A DNA stretch of 36,505 nucleotides from an uncultured Hyphomicrobiales bacterium (GTDB taxonomy: Bacteria > Pseudomonadota > Alphaproteobacteria > Rhizobiales > Beijerinckiaceae), in contig CAIUPE010000041.1 in assembly GCA_903900975.1 (NCBI GenBank), positions 1-36,505 of the forward strand. Direction: 5' to 3'. This document shows positions 36,407 through 36,505 of this stretch, piece by piece (positions within the stretch are counted from its first letter, which is position 1; each line of letters opens with the position of its first letter). Position numbers and translations under genes: made by a program. The notes beneath the pieces were generated by a model. The model was not told where the DNA came from and ran no database searches. It was given only the letters and a program-made list of their open reading frames with translations.

Positions 36407-36494
36407 GGGTGGGGACCGTTCGCAATGAGGTCTCGTACGACCGTCGTCATCTCGGTTCCCCACCCGGCTTCCCGACCGCTTGAATGGTAGGAAG
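36407..36494 (+). other. Tandem strong hairpins at window end, possible structured RNA or leader
   Basis: Stem 1: GGGTGGGGACCG (36407-36418) with CGGTTCCCCACCC (36453-36465), one bulged base, 34-base loop. Stem 2 starts three bases later: CTTCC (36468-36472) with GGAAG (36490-36494), and inner ACC/GGT. A TTAATT (36394-36399) lies where a -10 box would start an RNA at about 36406, but no good -35 is seen. No open frame accounts for it. I do not recognise a known RNA family. The window ends 11 bases later, so its full extent is unknown. Confidence 0.45.
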
Positions 36495-36505
36495 GGTCTG
36501 ACGCC

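Noticed and set aside
36407-36505. SRP RNA, tmRNA or RNase P RNA at the window end
   Set aside because: The conserved segments I would expect for these RNAs (for example the SRP GGAAGGAAGCAGCC loop) are not present in the visible part.
1-36505. CRISPR array, prophage or defence island
   Set aside because: No regularly spaced repeats, integrase, structural phage genes or defence-gene motifs are seen anywhere in the window.

Overview
This window is a stretch of core chromosome from an alphaproteobacterium, most likely of the order Hyphomicrobiales (Rhizobiales). Support comes from gene orders that I recognise from that group: ppiC-argJ, purS-purQ-purL-bolA-grxD, tlpA/argH-lptM-lysA-TIGR02302, pduO-etfB-etfA-hbd, ybbN-LON-Trm112, epmA/efp and sdhCDAB. 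Base composition is moderately GC-rich, several genes start with TTG or GTG, and intergenic palindromes of the kind common in this group occur three times. Genus cannot be told from the sequence alone. No phage, transposase, CRISPR array, secretion system or biosynthetic cluster is visible.

Layout. 1-6.1 kb (+): a periplasmic parvulin foldase, ArgJ (arginine), the three-part FGAM synthase PurS/PurQ/PurL (purines), then BolA and a CGFS glutaredoxin (iron-sulfur handling). 6.3-13.7 kb: a divergent membrane-anchored TlpA thioredoxin, then + strand argH, a small lipoprotein, lysA, a large DUF4175/TIGR02302 membrane protein, a YqaA-type membrane protein and DsbB. 13.7-19.3 kb (-): an HNH nuclease, 3-hydroxybutyryl-CoA dehydrogenase, ETF alpha and beta, a PduO-type cobalamin adenosyltransferase, a PagL-like lipid A deacylase, a two-helix membrane protein and a lipoprotein. 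19.5-23.4 kb: tRNA-Leu(CAA), then on the minus strand a likely operon ybbN > LON domain > Trm112-like > M29 aminopeptidase, with a ProXp-ala type editing deacylase upstream. 23.6-29.9 kb (+): tRNA-Gly(GCC) with a duplicated 3' end, a DEAD-box RNA helicase behind a long leader, a membrane protein of unknown role, leuD, leuB, a serine/threonine dehydratase and a beta-carbonic anhydrase. 29.9-36.5 kb: epmA (-) divergent from efp (+), yggT, yggU, arfB, then the complete sdhCDAB operon with a terminator framed by an inverted repeat, and a strongly folded non-coding stretch at the window end.

Themes. Arginine, lysine, leucine and purine synthesis sit beside protein quality control (PpiC, DsbB, TlpA, YbbN, LON, ArfB, ProXp-ala, EF-P/EpmA) and respiratory electron transfer (ETF, succinate dehydrogenase). 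I did not find a convincing undescribed multi-gene system. The observations most worth checking are non-coding or contextual: the tandem hairpins at 36407-36494, the tRNA-Gly 3'-end duplication at 23620-23781, the long helicase leader, and an epmA/efp pair without an adjacent epmB.
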